64,000 nucleotides of DNA, from positions 124,001 through 188,000 of the forward strand of contig CALSSN010000016.1 in NCBI GenBank assembly GCA_943789025.1. The letters are read 5' to 3'. This DNA is from an uncultured Verrucomicrobiales bacterium (GTDB taxonomy: Bacteria; Verrucomicrobiota; Verrucomicrobiia; Verrucomicrobiales; DEV007). Positions 47,109-58,096 of this stretch are shown in pieces. A program made the translations under genes and the position numbers. The notes below the pieces were generated by a model. It saw nothing but the letters and a program-made list of their open reading frames with translations. It was not told where the DNA came from and did not search any database. Position 1 is the first letter of the stretch. The number at the start of each line of letters is the position of its first letter.

Positions 47109-47226
47109 TATTGACCGTAGTCACAGACGCTTAAACAGCAAGCATAATAGATACTTCCTGTCACCACGGTGCAGGTACCATTCGGGGTTGCCAGGAGCCA
47201 AGAGGATAAGATACTCTGAGGAAGCA

Positions 47227-48504
47227 ATGGAAATCCTCCTCCCGGTCCTGCTCATGTTCTGCCTCGGGATCGGGGCGGCTTTACTCACCGCGCTTGAAGT
47301 GCTGATATCCCACCTGAGAAAGTATCGGGCACAAGTCTTTGCGCAGGAGAGACCGGAATTGGCGAAATCTCTGCATCTTCTCGCTGATCACCGAGCACCT
47401 CTCCTCGACATCCTTGTCACAGGAGGTGCTTTCCTCACCCTGAGCGCCGTCGTTCTCGCTTTTTACCTGATTTCTGAATACGCCATCCCAGCAGGATTTC
47501 CTCCCCTCCCGACAGCTTTCACAGCGATTGCTGCCGGAGTCGTTTTTGGAGACCTTGTACCGAAAATACTTGCGCTCACCATCCCTTCCACCCTTCTCTC
47601 CGTGGTAGCCCGGCCTCTGGCCGGAGCTCTACCTGCCCTCCTCGCTTCCGGTCGCATCCTTCACGATCTCGGCAACGGCATTGCCTCATTCTTCCTCCCC
47701 AACTCTCGGTTCAATCGCTCTGTTCTGGAGACAAGCGAACTCGAAACTCTCGTCAACATGCGACTGGAAGCAGGGGTTCTCACAGAGGAAGAAGCAGAGG
47801 TCATCCATGAAATCCTCAAACTTGGTCATAAAACGGCCAAGGACTGTATGACTCCCCGGCTTGACGCCTCGTTTCTCGATGCCGATCTCGCTCCTTCGCT
47901 CATCCCGGAGACGCTCAACGCCATCGGGCACCGCTTTGTGCCTCTTTTTCATGGCGACCGTGACGGCGTATTCGGGATCCTCGATGTCCGCCACTTCCTC
48001 GAATCCGGGGCCACCGAACTCTCGAAATCGACCCTTCCCCCTGTTTTTGTTCCCGAGAACGCCAAGGTCCTTCAACTCTTCGAACGGCAACTCGCCGATC
48101 CTGAAGCTCTCGCTGTGGTCCTCGATGAATACGGCAATGTGGAGGGGATCATTACCCACACCGACGTCGTCGAAGATCTCTTTCAGGATGTCGCAAGATC
48201 ATCTGATGATCAGCCAACCATTCACGCCATCGAAGACGGCCGCTTCTTAGCCTCAGGTTCCGCTAGAATCGACGAACTTGAGGAACTTACCGGCATTGAG
48301 ATTCCAGACGACGGGCTCGACACCCTCAGCGGACTCCTCTTCAACGACGCGGGTCAGATTCCAGATCGCAACAGTCATCATACCATCAGGGACCTCAGAT
48401 TTACGGTAAAAAAGGCACGTCACAACCGCATCGAGGAAGTGCTGGTCGAAATTCTCCCCCTAAAAAAAATTCCTGATGAGCCTCGGGAAAGCCAAGACAA
48501 ATGA
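47227..48504 (+). CDS. DUF21/CBS-domain membrane protein (CNNM/HlyC-CorC type), first of pair
   Basis: About 425 aa from ATG 47227, preceded by GAGG at 47218-47221, 5 nt before the start. N-terminal DUF21 transmembrane domain (LLPVLLMFCLGIGAALLTAL), then a CBS pair (KDCMTPRLDASF, ENAKVLQLFERQ, VVLDEYGNVEGIITHTDV) and a C-terminal CorC_HlyC transporter-associated domain. The family handles Mg2+ or related ion transport. The next gene overlaps by ATGA and is a paralogue. Confidence 0.92.
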   Translation: MEILLPVLLMFCLGIGAALLTALEVLISHLRKYRAQVFAQERPELAKSLHLLADHRAPLLDILVTGGAFLTLSAVVLAFYLISEYAIPAGFPPLPTAFTAIAAGVVFGDLVPKILALTIPSTLLSVVARPLAGALPALLASGRILHDLGNGIASFFLPNSRFNRSVLETSELETLVNMRLEAGVLTEEEAEVIHEILKLGHKTAKDCMTPRLDASFLDADLAPSLIPETLNAIGHRFVPLFHGDRDGVFGILDVRHFLESGATELSKSTLPPVFVPENAKVLQLFERQLADPEALAVVLDEYGNVEGIITHTDVVEDLFQDVARSSDDQPTIHAIEDGRFLASGSARIDELEELTGIEIPDDGLDTLSGLLFNDAGQIPDRNSHHTIRDLRFTVKKARHNRIEEVLVEILPLKKIPDEPRESQDK

Positions 48505-49496
48505 TCCTGCTTGCTCTCCTCCCTCTATCTTTCTGCCTCTCGGCGATCGAATCAGCGCTGCTTTCCGTAAGTCGTGTGCGTGTCAGATACCACGCCTCTT
48601 CCGCTGTCCGAACGGCCGACAAGCTCGCGATCTTGCTTTCCCGAAAGGAGCAGGTCGTTACTTCCGTAACCGTCCTCAACCATCTCGTGAACCTTGCTGC
48701 CTTTGCGTTGATCATCCGCTTTCTTGTTCTCGAATTCGGGACCGTCGGGTATCTGGCTGCCTTCCTAGGTGCTTTGCCTATTTATCTTATTGGCCTGGAA
48801 GTCGCGCCTAAAGCCATTGCCCAACGCACCCCTTTTCGTTTACTGATCACTCTGTTTCCTTTGGCAAACCTTGCCAACATGCTCCTTGGCCCAGCAATCA
48901 ACCTCGGCAGATTTTTCTCCCCGTGGCTCATCAAAGTCGATCAGTCAATCGCTTCATCCGAAGATCGCTTACGGCAGGAGTTCAAGACCATCACTCGCGA
49001 AATCACCAAATCGGGAGCTCTCGGCAAGGTCGAAAACCGCATGATTCAACGCCTTATCGAATCGCGAGACATCTCCGCCAGCGACGCCATGATTCCTCTT
49101 TCACAGGTGACGGCAGTTCCTCTCACCATGCCTGTCCGAACTCTCCTCAACCTTGCCTCTGAAACCAGGTATGACCAGTTCCCTGTCATGGGACTGAGCG
49201 GTAGCTTCGTCGGTACCATCGATGTGTTCGACACACTGCTGAGCGTCGATCTTCATGGCAGGGTGGGCGATTACATAAAAAAACTTCCCACCTTTCCAAC
49301 CACGGCAGGCATCTCGGAAATTCTCTACCAACTCCGCCGCGGTGGCTGGGAAATTGCGGAAATTGCGGATGAAAACGGAGACCCTCTCGGCATCACCAGC
49401 GCGGAAGATCTCCTCGCAATCATTCTCGGGGAACGAGAGCAGCGGGAATTTTCCGCCTACTCACCACCTTCGGATCTTGGTTGCCAACCGGACTGA
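48501..49496 (+). CDS. DUF21/CBS-domain membrane protein, second of pair
   Basis: 331 aa, start overlapping the preceding stop. DUF21 membrane domain (LPLSFCLSAIESALLSVSRVR, VLNHLVNLAAFALII, YLIGLEVAPKAIA) followed by a CBS pair with SASDAMIPLSQVTAV and EIADENGDPLGITSAEDLL. It lacks the C-terminal CorC domain of its neighbour, so the two may form a heteromer with one regulatory tail. Confidence 0.9.
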   Translation: MILLALLPLSFCLSAIESALLSVSRVRVRYHASSAVRTADKLAILLSRKEQVVTSVTVLNHLVNLAAFALIIRFLVLEFGTVGYLAAFLGALPIYLIGLEVAPKAIAQRTPFRLLITLFPLANLANMLLGPAINLGRFFSPWLIKVDQSIASSEDRLRQEFKTITREITKSGALGKVENRMIQRLIESRDISASDAMIPLSQVTAVPLTMPVRTLLNLASETRYDQFPVMGLSGSFVGTIDVFDTLLSVDLHGRVGDYIKKLPTFPTTAGISEILYQLRRGGWEIAEIADENGDPLGITSAEDLLAIILGEREQREFSAYSPPSDLGCQPD

Positions 49497-49531
49497 AACA
49501 GAAATTTTCCCTCGGAGCCCACCCTCTTCAA

Positions 49532-49558
49532 CCCCATCAAAGGAGGGGAATTCTTTTT
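49532..49558 (+). terminator. Putative terminator after the DUF21/CBS pair
   Basis: CCCCATC and GGAGGGG form an imperfect stem around AAA, followed by AATTCTTTTT. It lies between the convergent hisA and DUF21/CBS genes. Confidence 0.5.
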
Positions 49559-49594
49559 CAAGTCATGACTTGGAGAAATCCCCGGTCCACTGCT

Positions 49595-50363
49595 TCAAGC
49601 ACTGCGGTTAAAAGCGACGCAGTCCGCGTAGCGGGCACCGCTACCACCGAAAATGTCCAATGCGCTGCCAATGGTCAGATCTACCTTCCCGCGGCTCAGC
49701 TTGCTGACCTGGCCGAGATCTTCCATCGACCGAGCCCCCCCCCGCGTAGGTCACCGGGATGGGCGACGCCACCCCCAGCCACTCTACAAGACGTGCGTCG
49801 ATCCCCTCACACTTCCCTTCCACATCGGCCGCATGAACAAGAAACTCAGCGCACGATCCTGCCAGGTCCTCCAGCACTTCCGTGCTTAATTCCAGTTCAG
49901 TCCGCTTCCGCCACCGGTCCATGGCCACCACCCAAGCATCACCGTCACTCCGACAACTGAGATCAAGCACCAGCCTTTCCTTTCCCACCAGCCTGACCAA
50001 TGCCTCAAGCCGGTCGCGCAGGAAACAGCCATCGCTATCAAACAGAAAAGAAGTAACGATTACAGCGCTGGCTCCCGCTTCGAGGTAAAGCAAAGCATTC
50101 TTTTCGGTAATTCCCCCTCCGACCTGAAGCCCGTCCGGATAGGCCGCCAGAGCCTCATACGCTGCGGCTTCGTTTCCCGCCCCCAGCATGATCATGTGCC
50201 CACCTTTTAAGGCATCATCTCGGAAAAGTCCGGCAAAATACCCGGCAGACCTGTCACTGACAAAGTTCTCTTCTACCTTCTCACTTCCCGCACTGAAACT
50301 TCCCCCAACCACCTGCTTCACCTTGCCTTCATGCAGGTCGATGCATGGTCGAAACTTCGTCAT
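49595..50363 (-). CDS. hisA: HisA, eukaryote-type ProFAR isomerase, frame broken in a poly-G run
   Basis: Fourth step of histidine synthesis. [43 protein letters not shown] and [13 protein letters not shown] match the eukaryotic (His6/HISN3) branch of HisA more than the usual bacterial one. At 49735-49743 a run of nine C (G on the coding strand) separates VTYAGG from the correct continuation [12 protein letters not shown]...ALDIFGG, which is in another frame; eight would be in frame. Repaired length 255 aa, ending at TGA 49595-49597. Either a homopolymer error or a phase-variable tract. Confidence 0.88.
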
Positions 50364-50412
50364 CGAAGAACGTATCCCGCGCCGCCGCCTTCGTCCAGCA
50401 AGGCTTGCTTCT

Positions 50413-51369
50413 TCAGGAGCTAAAGCCTTTTCCAGTCACCAGGTCTTGCACCATCCTTTGCGCCTGCCCACCATAACTACCTCTGAACAAATTATAGTGG
50501 TTGAGGACGTGGTAAAGATTGTAAAGATCCCGTCGACTGGCATAGCCAGGATCAAGCGCCCATACCTCCGCATAACCTGCATAAAAACTTGCCCCGAAGC
50601 CGCCGAACATTTCCGTGAACGCCAGATCCGTTTCACGGTCACCGTAGTAACACGCAGGGTCATAGAGCACTGGCTCTCCCGTTTTCAGGAACCCAGAATT
50701 CCCACCCCACAGATCCCCGTGTAGCAGGGAGGCCTCGGGATGATGCTTCTCAAAAAATTTCCCTATTCCATCCAAAAGTTTTTCTGCCCCCGGGCATACC
50801 AGCCCGTTTTCCTCAGCACGTTGCAGCTGAAAACGCAGGCGTTGCTCGCGAAAAAAATCTACCCAACACTTTTGTTTTTCATTGCTCTGTGGAGTCGCGC
50901 CAATGGTGTTGTCGCGATCCCAGCCATAAAGGCCATCTCCAGCCAGGTGGCGATGCATACGGGCCACTTTTTTTCCCATCTCTCGTTCGTCACCCCGCCT
51001 GACGATATCAAGATATTCCAAGGCCAGATAGGCCCCGCCCTCCACTGCCCCGAACGCGAGCACCTTCGGAACCCGTACACTGCCGCCTTCGATACCTGCA
51101 AGTTCCTCCAAACCGGCCGCCTCTGCCTCAAATCCAAACAGAAAGCTCTCATCGTTCAGCTTCAAAAAGAGTTCGTTTCCATCCTTGAATTGAAGGTGAA
51201 AGCTCTGGTGGATGCAGCCGCCACCCACCGGATAGGCACCCACCACATACGGGCGCCAAGTAAGCTCTCCGGCTATCGCATCGGAAGCGGAATTCCAGAC
51301 ACTCTTCTCTATAAAGTTCTCCTCTCCCTCGACGAGATGCCTTTCGCAAGCAGCCAAATCCTTTTCCAT
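50413..51369 (-). CDS. Fructosamine kinase-family protein
   Basis: 318 aa with the aminoglycoside/fructosamine kinase fold: GGGCIHQSFHLQFKDG, LFLKLND, LALEYLD, LLHGDLWGGNSGF (catalytic loop) and LYDPACYYGDRETDLA (metal-binding). Such enzymes phosphorylate ketosamines so that glycated amines can be released. Lies between hisA and the ftsB-like gene. Confidence 0.88.
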   Translation of the reverse strand: MEKDLAACERHLVEGEENFIEKSVWNSASDAIAGELTWRPYVVGAYPVGGGCIHQSFHLQFKDGNELFLKLNDESFLFGFEAEAAGLEELAGIEGGSVRVPKVLAFGAVEGGAYLALEYLDIVRRGDEREMGKKVARMHRHLAGDGLYGWDRDNTIGATPQSNEKQKCWVDFFREQRLRFQLQRAEENGLVCPGAEKLLDGIGKFFEKHHPEASLLHGDLWGGNSGFLKTGEPVLYDPACYYGDRETDLAFTEMFGGFGASFYAGYAEVWALDPGYASRRDLYNLYHVLNHYNLFRGSYGGQAQRMVQDLVTGKGFSS

Positions 51370-51405
51370 CGACAGTTTTTCTCTCCTGCAAGGTCAGGCT
51401 AGGAA

Positions 51406-51792
51406 TCACCTCTCTCGGATCACGCGAATGACCTGCTCACCATCTTTCTGGAGATCAAGCCTATCGCGGGCGATATTTTCCAGATAATTAAGATCGCTCC
51501 GCAGCCAAGCGAGTTCCTCCTGACGTTGATCCGCCATGACCCGGGTCAACTCATACTCCCTGGCCAACTCCACCACTTCGCGCTGTAAAACCTCGCGCTG
51601 CTCAAGCTGGGGCTTAAAAAAAACAAGAGCACCTATCAATGCCACCACGACAATCAGAAACCCGGTCAGCCGGGAAAGACGTTGCCAAATATCATCGCTC
51701 AACTGATTGGCGTCCCACCGCACGGAACCCCCTGCTCCTCTTCGAACATCCGAAGACACATCAAAATCGCGCTGTGCTTTTTTCTTTGGCAA
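51406..51792 (-). CDS. FtsB/DivIC-type septum formation initiator
   Basis: 128 aa with a TTG start. An internal transmembrane helix (FLIVVVALIGALVFF) is followed by a coiled coil (LQREVVELAREYELTRVMAD, LRSDLNYLENIARDRL), the standard FtsB/DivIC layout, so it likely helps link the divisome. Placement upstream of hisA and downstream of eno matches the frequent eno-ftsB pairing. A GT dinucleotide tract lies just before its start. Confidence 0.82.
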   Translation of the reverse strand: MPKKKAQRDFDVSSDVRRGAGGSVRWDANQLSDDIWQRLSRLTGFLIVVVALIGALVFFKPQLEQREVLQREVVELAREYELTRVMADQRQEELAWLRSDLNYLENIARDRLDLQKDGEQVIRVIRER

Positions 51793-51835
51793 GGTGTGTG
51801 TGTGTTTGACAGTCCAGTCTGTCGTTCAGGAAGGC

Positions 51836-53228
<1,393 letters not shown>

Positions 53229-55088
53229 TTAGGCGTTGTAAGATCCGATCGCAACGACTTTCACAGACCGGCTGACACCTGCCTCTTCGGTGGGAATTTC
53301 GACCACATCGCCAATTTTGCTCCTGAGCAGGGCATCTCCTGTCTCAGTGAGGTAGGCAATGATACCCTTGTCTACGTCAGAATCCCAGGCTCCGAGAATG
53401 GTGAATGAATGGCTTTCACCCGAAACCTCATCGCAGATATCGACCACCGTTCCAATATTGACTTGGCTGGTGTCGGCTCCTTGAAAATCTGTTCCACGGG
53501 CACTTTTCAGCTCCGACTCGAGTTCATCACGTTGGCGGAAAAGAATCTTCTGCTGGTCTTTCGCAGCGTGGTACTCGAAATTCTCGCGCAGATCGCCAAG
53601 TTCTCGCGCCGCATTGATTTCTCGTTTATTCTTGGGGATTTTCCGGTTGATCAATTCGTCGAGAGTTTTCTGACGTGCCTGGAGACTCTCCCAAGAAACA
53701 ATCAGAGTGGAAGGTTCTTCTGCCGCTTCTGCTTCCCTGCCCCAGGAATCGCCACTGACGAGCGACTCCATTTCGGGGTGAAGTTTCACAATACGTGCCA
53801 GAATCGATCGCTTCGAGAGCTCCTCAAAAACCGGTGTCATCATCAGACGCCGAGTCAGAGTTTTTACATAGCCTGTCTCGGCATCGCGCACAAGATCAGG
53901 AATAATGTCCGCATCGTTTACAAGAAGGTCTCGCAGGCGGTTGTTGGTCGGGCTCTCGTCATCGTAGTGCTCTTTTTCCAACGAGTTGATCAACGCGTTT
54001 CCCAGTTCCGGTCCAAACACTTCCGCAGCCAGGTTGTTCCGCTCGCGACACGCCCAGGCGAGAAGATCCTGCGAAAGGTTTCTCTGCTGAAGACCATGCC
54101 TGATATAGCCAATAATTCTCGCTTCTTCGCCCTCGGCAATCAGAATTTTAGTGACCTCCACAATCCCCCGCTGTCCGGCGCTTTGCAGGAGCTCAAGCAT
54201 GGCATCGACCCAGCCATCCTCTCCAAAGGCATTTTTGAAAGCTGCGTAAACAGCGCGCTGAGAACCTACCTGGAGTTTAGGGAGCACCGCAGCGAGCTTT
54301 TTCCGCCCCTCCTGAATCGTTGCCTCGATGGTAGGTTGTCCCTCACGGGACAGGGCGGGGACCGCTGCCTGAAGCTCATCTCGAGCCGTCAAAAGCTCAA
54401 GCGCGTGGGCGAGCTGAAGCCTGCTTCCTCGGGTGATTCCCTCATTCACCTCATTGATCAGCTCATCGAGCTCGACATCGGGTGCCTCGAAAGATGAGAC
54501 TTCCTTGGTGATGACCGCAAGAGCCTTGGCCTTGCTCTTGAGGTCGCGTACGGCCCCGAAGTCTGAAATAAGCGCCTCTGCCTGCGAGAGGCCGCCTGAG
54601 CGAAGCTCCAAGGGCTCGCTTCTCTTGGTGGGAACGACAAAGGATTTGTCAGCTCGCAACTTCTTCTTAGCGGCTTCCCACCACGCCTTGTATGAGGCCA
54701 CGGGAACAAAGGCTTCTTTCACGAATTCGTCGAAAGTATCAAGATACATCCTCCCGCCATTGCTCTCGAGGACTGAGCGCACAAACTCTACCGGCTTCTC
54801 CTTCGCCATGGCGCGGGTCCCTTCCGGGTCGGTCACCAACTTGACGCAAATGTGGCCCGCTTCGACAGCAGTCAGCGACTTGGCGGCGAACTCAAGCTTC
54901 ATTGGGTGCCCAGGCTTATCACGAAAGTTGATCAACACCCGCTCATCAGCAAGCTCCCAAGCTGCGATTTCTCCGCCGCCCCAGCTTTTATGAACGACGT
55001 AAGTTCCCGGCTCAAGAGCCGAAATTTTTTGACCAAGGCTACTGGGAATTCTACCCGCCGCTACTAATTTCTCCATTTCAACGTGCAT
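53229..55088 (-). CDS. greA: Long GreA/GreB-family transcription elongation factor (PVC type)
   Basis: 619 aa. The last 160 residues are a GreA factor: coiled coil LINRKIPKNKREINAARELG and LRENFEYHAAKDQQKIL, then a C-terminal FKBP-like domain with TILGAWDSDVDKGIIAYLT. The N-terminal 440 residues are a large extension as seen in chlamydial and other PVC GreA proteins, starting with SWGGGEIAAWELADERVLIN. GreA rescues backtracked RNA polymerase. ATG 55076 is an alternative start. Confidence 0.88.
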   Translation of the reverse strand: MHVEMEKLVAAGRIPSSLGQKISALEPGTYVVHKSWGGGEIAAWELADERVLINFRDKPGHPMKLEFAAKSLTAVEAGHICVKLVTDPEGTRAMAKEKPVEFVRSVLESNGGRMYLDTFDEFVKEAFVPVASYKAWWEAAKKKLRADKSFVVPTKRSEPLELRSGGLSQAEALISDFGAVRDLKSKAKALAVITKEVSSFEAPDVELDELINEVNEGITRGSRLQLAHALELLTARDELQAAVPALSREGQPTIEATIQEGRKKLAAVLPKLQVGSQRAVYAAFKNAFGEDGWVDAMLELLQSAGQRGIVEVTKILIAEGEEARIIGYIRHGLQQRNLSQDLLAWACRERNNLAAEVFGPELGNALINSLEKEHYDDESPTNNRLRDLLVNDADIIPDLVRDAETGYVKTLTRRLMMTPVFEELSKRSILARIVKLHPEMESLVSGDSWGREAEAAEEPSTLIVSWESLQARQKTLDELINRKIPKNKREINAARELGDLRENFEYHAAKDQQKILFRQRDELESELKSARGTDFQGADTSQVNIGTVVDICDEVSGESHSFTILGAWDSDVDKGIIAYLTETGDALLRSKIGDVVEIPTEEAGVSRSVKVVAIGSYNA

Positions 55089-55266
55089 CCTTTATCAAAG
55101 AGGTGGTCTCTACCGATAGCAACGGGAAATACTGCTCATTTTACTCCCTATTCTATTTTGCTCTTCAACCGCTGCTCTTTTTCATCTCACAGGTGCGTAA
55201 AAAGCCGTGCAGATTTTTTCTTTTTACCATTGCCAAGATGCTTTGCTTACCTGTATGTTCTTCATG

Positions 55267-55698
55267 ATGAAAAGATTTCTCCTCTGCATGATTACCGTAG
55301 TGGTCGCCGCATCCGGTTCGCTGGCCTTGGCTGATATCCAGGCACCTCCCGGAGCACGTTATGGAGCGATGCGCAAACTCGGCCGTGGACTCTCCAATGT
55401 TTTTTATGGAGCCGCTGAAATCCCCTACTCCTGGAACAAGGCTCGTAAAACGGAGGGTCAGGTTGCAGCTGCAAGTTACGGAATCCTTTACGGCGTCGAG
55501 CGCACAGTCGTCCGGTTAGGCTATGGGATCTATGAGGTGGTAACTTTCCCGTTCCCCACATACAAAAAAGGATTTAAACCCCCGGCAGTCAATCAGTTCA
55601 AGCAGGCAGATCTCGGCTACTCTGAATTCCCTCCTGCTCTCGGCTTCTCCTCAGAGACCGATTTCGTGATTCCCGGAAATCCAGAGGTCATTTATTAG
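55267..55698 (+). CDS. Exosortase-associated TIGR04073-family protein
   Basis: About 143 aa from ATG 55267 with a signal peptide (MKRFLLCMITVVVAASGSLALA). KLGRGLSNVFYGAAEIPYSW and SYGILYGVERTVVRLGYGIYEVVTFPFPT match my memory of TIGR04073, a family found with exosortase (PEP-CTERM-like) systems in Verrucomicrobiota and Lentisphaerota. No exosortase is in this window. Confidence 0.78.
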   Translation: MKRFLLCMITVVVAASGSLALADIQAPPGARYGAMRKLGRGLSNVFYGAAEIPYSWNKARKTEGQVAAASYGILYGVERTVVRLGYGIYEVVTFPFPTYKKGFKPPAVNQFKQADLGYSEFPPALGFSSETDFVIPGNPEVIY

Positions 55699-55972
55699 GG
55701 CTTGCCCTGTTGCTGCTTTTCAAAAAATCGGTCGTTGATCAGCGGGCCGTTTTTTAGAGCAGAAAAAACCCGCTGCTTTGAAAATGGCCGCTGGAAAACG
55801 TTCTGGACGCTAATATCGGCCGGAAAGCGGGATGGGAGTCGTCTGCCAGATTACCTCCCGAGCCGTGCTGGAACCAACCCTTGTGAAATTCACGCTTTGC
55901 TCTCTTCGTGGTCGAGGATGCATCCAGTCCGCGCTTGACTCGACCTCCACCTTCTATAAATAGCCACCCGCT

Positions 55973-57133
55973 ATGCCTAAACCCACAGAGAAACCAAAAT
56001 TCAACCGCAGAAACCCCTGCATTGCCACGCTCAAAGAGACCTGGGAGCTGACGAAGGGATGCCAAGCCAAAGACACCCGTCACTTCACTGTCGATCTTGC
56101 TGCTACCGGCCTCGACTACCTTCCAGGCGATTCTCTCGCCGTCCTCCCTCAGAACTGCCCGGCGACAGCCGAGACCCTTCTCACCCAGCTTGGGCTTTCC
56201 GGCGACGAACCAGTTACGCCGGCAGGGGCAGATCAGACGAAACCCATTCGTCAGGCCTTCCTCGAAGACTGCGTCATCACCATCCCTGACAAAAAAGTGA
56301 TGAGAGCGATTGCAGAAAAGGCAGGCAACGAGGGCGCTCAGCTCGCCGCTCTTCTCCAGCCAGAGGAGAAGGCGAAGCTCGCTGACTACCTCTGGGGGCG
56401 GGAGATCATTGATCTCCTCGCCGAGCACCCGTCTGCCAGCTTCGAAGCGCAGGAGTTCGTCGGGCTTCTGAAAAAGCTTAATGTCCGCCTCTACTCGATC
56501 TCTTCAAGCCTTGAGGCCTGCTCTGAAGAGGTGCACCTCACGGTAGCGACTGTGGAATACGAAAGTCACGGACGAAAACGTAAAGGCGTCTGCTCCACCT
56601 GGCTGGCCCAGAGAATCGATGAGGACACCAAAATCCCCTGCTTCATCTCTCCAGGCAAAGGCTTCCGTCTTCCCGATCCTGAGGACGAGACACCAATTAT
56701 CATGGTAGGCCCGGGGACTGGCATTGCCCCGTTTCGAGCTTTTCTTCAGCACCGAAAAGCAACTCATGCCAAGGGCAAGGCGTGGCTTTTCTTCGGGGAG
56801 ATCAATGCGGCGACCACCTTCTTTTATCGCGATGAATTCGAATCCTACCTCGCCGACGGCACGCTTGATCGTATGGACACAGCTTTCTCCCGCGACCAGG
56901 CCGACAAAATCTACGTCCAACACCGGATCCTGGAGGCTGGCGCTGAGTTTTACAAATGGCTTGAAAATGGCGCAATTGTCTACGTCTGCGGCGATGCCAA
57001 CCGCATGGCGGGAGACGTTGATCAAGCTATCCACCAGCTTCTCAGCGAGCACGGTGGGATGTCTGAGGAGGCGGCGGCAGAGTATGTCGAGCAAATGAAA
57101 GCTGAAAAACGCTACCGACGGGATGTCTACTGA
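55973..57133 (+). CDS. CysJ-like FAD/NADPH flavoprotein reductase without flavodoxin domain
   Basis: 386 aa. FAD-binding RLYSISSS, GVCSTWLA, NADPH-binding MVGPGTGIAPFRAFLQHR, YVCGDANRMAGDVDQAI and the C-terminal RYRRDVY match the reductase part of sulfite reductase alpha. The flavodoxin (FMN) domain of CysJ is absent and no CysI haemoprotein gene is adjacent. It may pair with a separate flavodoxin or serve another electron acceptor. Confidence 0.87.
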   Translation: MPKPTEKPKFNRRNPCIATLKETWELTKGCQAKDTRHFTVDLAATGLDYLPGDSLAVLPQNCPATAETLLTQLGLSGDEPVTPAGADQTKPIRQAFLEDCVITIPDKKVMRAIAEKAGNEGAQLAALLQPEEKAKLADYLWGREIIDLLAEHPSASFEAQEFVGLLKKLNVRLYSISSSLEACSEEVHLTVATVEYESHGRKRKGVCSTWLAQRIDEDTKIPCFISPGKGFRLPDPEDETPIIMVGPGTGIAPFRAFLQHRKATHAKGKAWLFFGEINAATTFFYRDEFESYLADGTLDRMDTAFSRDQADKIYVQHRILEAGAEFYKWLENGAIVYVCGDANRMAGDVDQAIHQLLSEHGGMSEEAAAEYVEQMKAEKRYRRDVY

Positions 57134-57273
57134 CGGCCCCGGGGGATGACAGAAAAGTCTTATTCTTCTCAAACAACACATCCAGCGTTACCCCCGCCAG
57201 GGAAGCGACTGGAAAAGGTTCTTTTTTTTCAGCACCGACGATGCTGAATGGTTTTACGCCATTACGGGGCTGC

Positions 57274-58032
57274 TTAGACGGCACTTGGAATCTCAATTTC
57301 CATGCCATCCTCGGCAAGGTCCGTGCTCGGAAAAAGAGCTCTTGCTGACTCCAGTCCTACCGGATCATCTCCTTCCTCAAGAGTATCAAAATGCGTCATA
57401 ATCAGGCGCCCGACCTCGGCTCTCGCCGCCAGCTGCGCCACCTGTGAGGTGCAACTGTGACCACTTTTTGCGGCTAATTCCTCACTACCATCCCGGAAGT
57501 TGCATTCGTGGACGAGCACGTCTACACCCCGAATTGCCTCGAGATAACTCGGTTGTTCTCGAACACAGGTATCTGCCACGTAGGCAAAGGAGGCGCCTCC
57601 CTGATCAATGCGATACCCAACCGTTCCTCCCGGGTGGTCGTCCAATGGAAAATGAGTCAGCTTCCCTCCACCCATTATCTCCAAAGGGCCCTCTTCCAAA
57701 GCAATCCAATCCGCCGCAATAGGAACTGGAAAGATCAAGTCGGAGAAAAGGTGCTTCTCCACAGCCAGGAGCTTCTCCGCTTCCCCACGTATCACGATGT
57801 GCTCGACATCACTTTTGCGCAGAATATTCAGGAGATAGGTCAACCCGACGACATGATCAAGATGCGCATGGCTCAAGCAGATCTCCAGGCTGGTGGTCTG
57901 GATGTGCTTGCGGATGCGGAAAAACCCAGTCCCAGCATCGAGGACCAACCCGTGAGCAGGAAACAGAATACACGAAGTATGTCTTCGCTCGTTGGGATGG
58001 TAGCCAACGCTACCTAGAACAACAGCCTTCAT
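57274..58032 (-). CDS. MBL-fold metal-dependent hydrolase
   Basis: 252 aa of the metallo-beta-lactamase fold: SHAHLDHVVGL is the HxHxDH metal site, LVHECNF and LIMTHFDTLEEGDDP give further ligands. The layout resembles RNase Z-like or class II cAMP phosphodiesterase-like proteins. Substrate unknown. Confidence 0.85.
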   Translation of the reverse strand: MKAVVLGSVGYHPNERRHTSCILFPAHGLVLDAGTGFFRIRKHIQTTSLEICLSHAHLDHVVGLTYLLNILRKSDVEHIVIRGEAEKLLAVEKHLFSDLIFPVPIAADWIALEEGPLEIMGGGKLTHFPLDDHPGGTVGYRIDQGGASFAYVADTCVREQPSYLEAIRGVDVLVHECNFRDGSEELAAKSGHSCTSQVAQLAARAEVGRLIMTHFDTLEEGDDPVGLESARALFPSTDLAEDGMEIEIPSAV

Positions 58033-58096
58033 CGGTTTTCTGGCGACCCGTGCTTTGCTATCTCCAAAGAGATTTTCTTCCCTAATAAAAGAGAAA

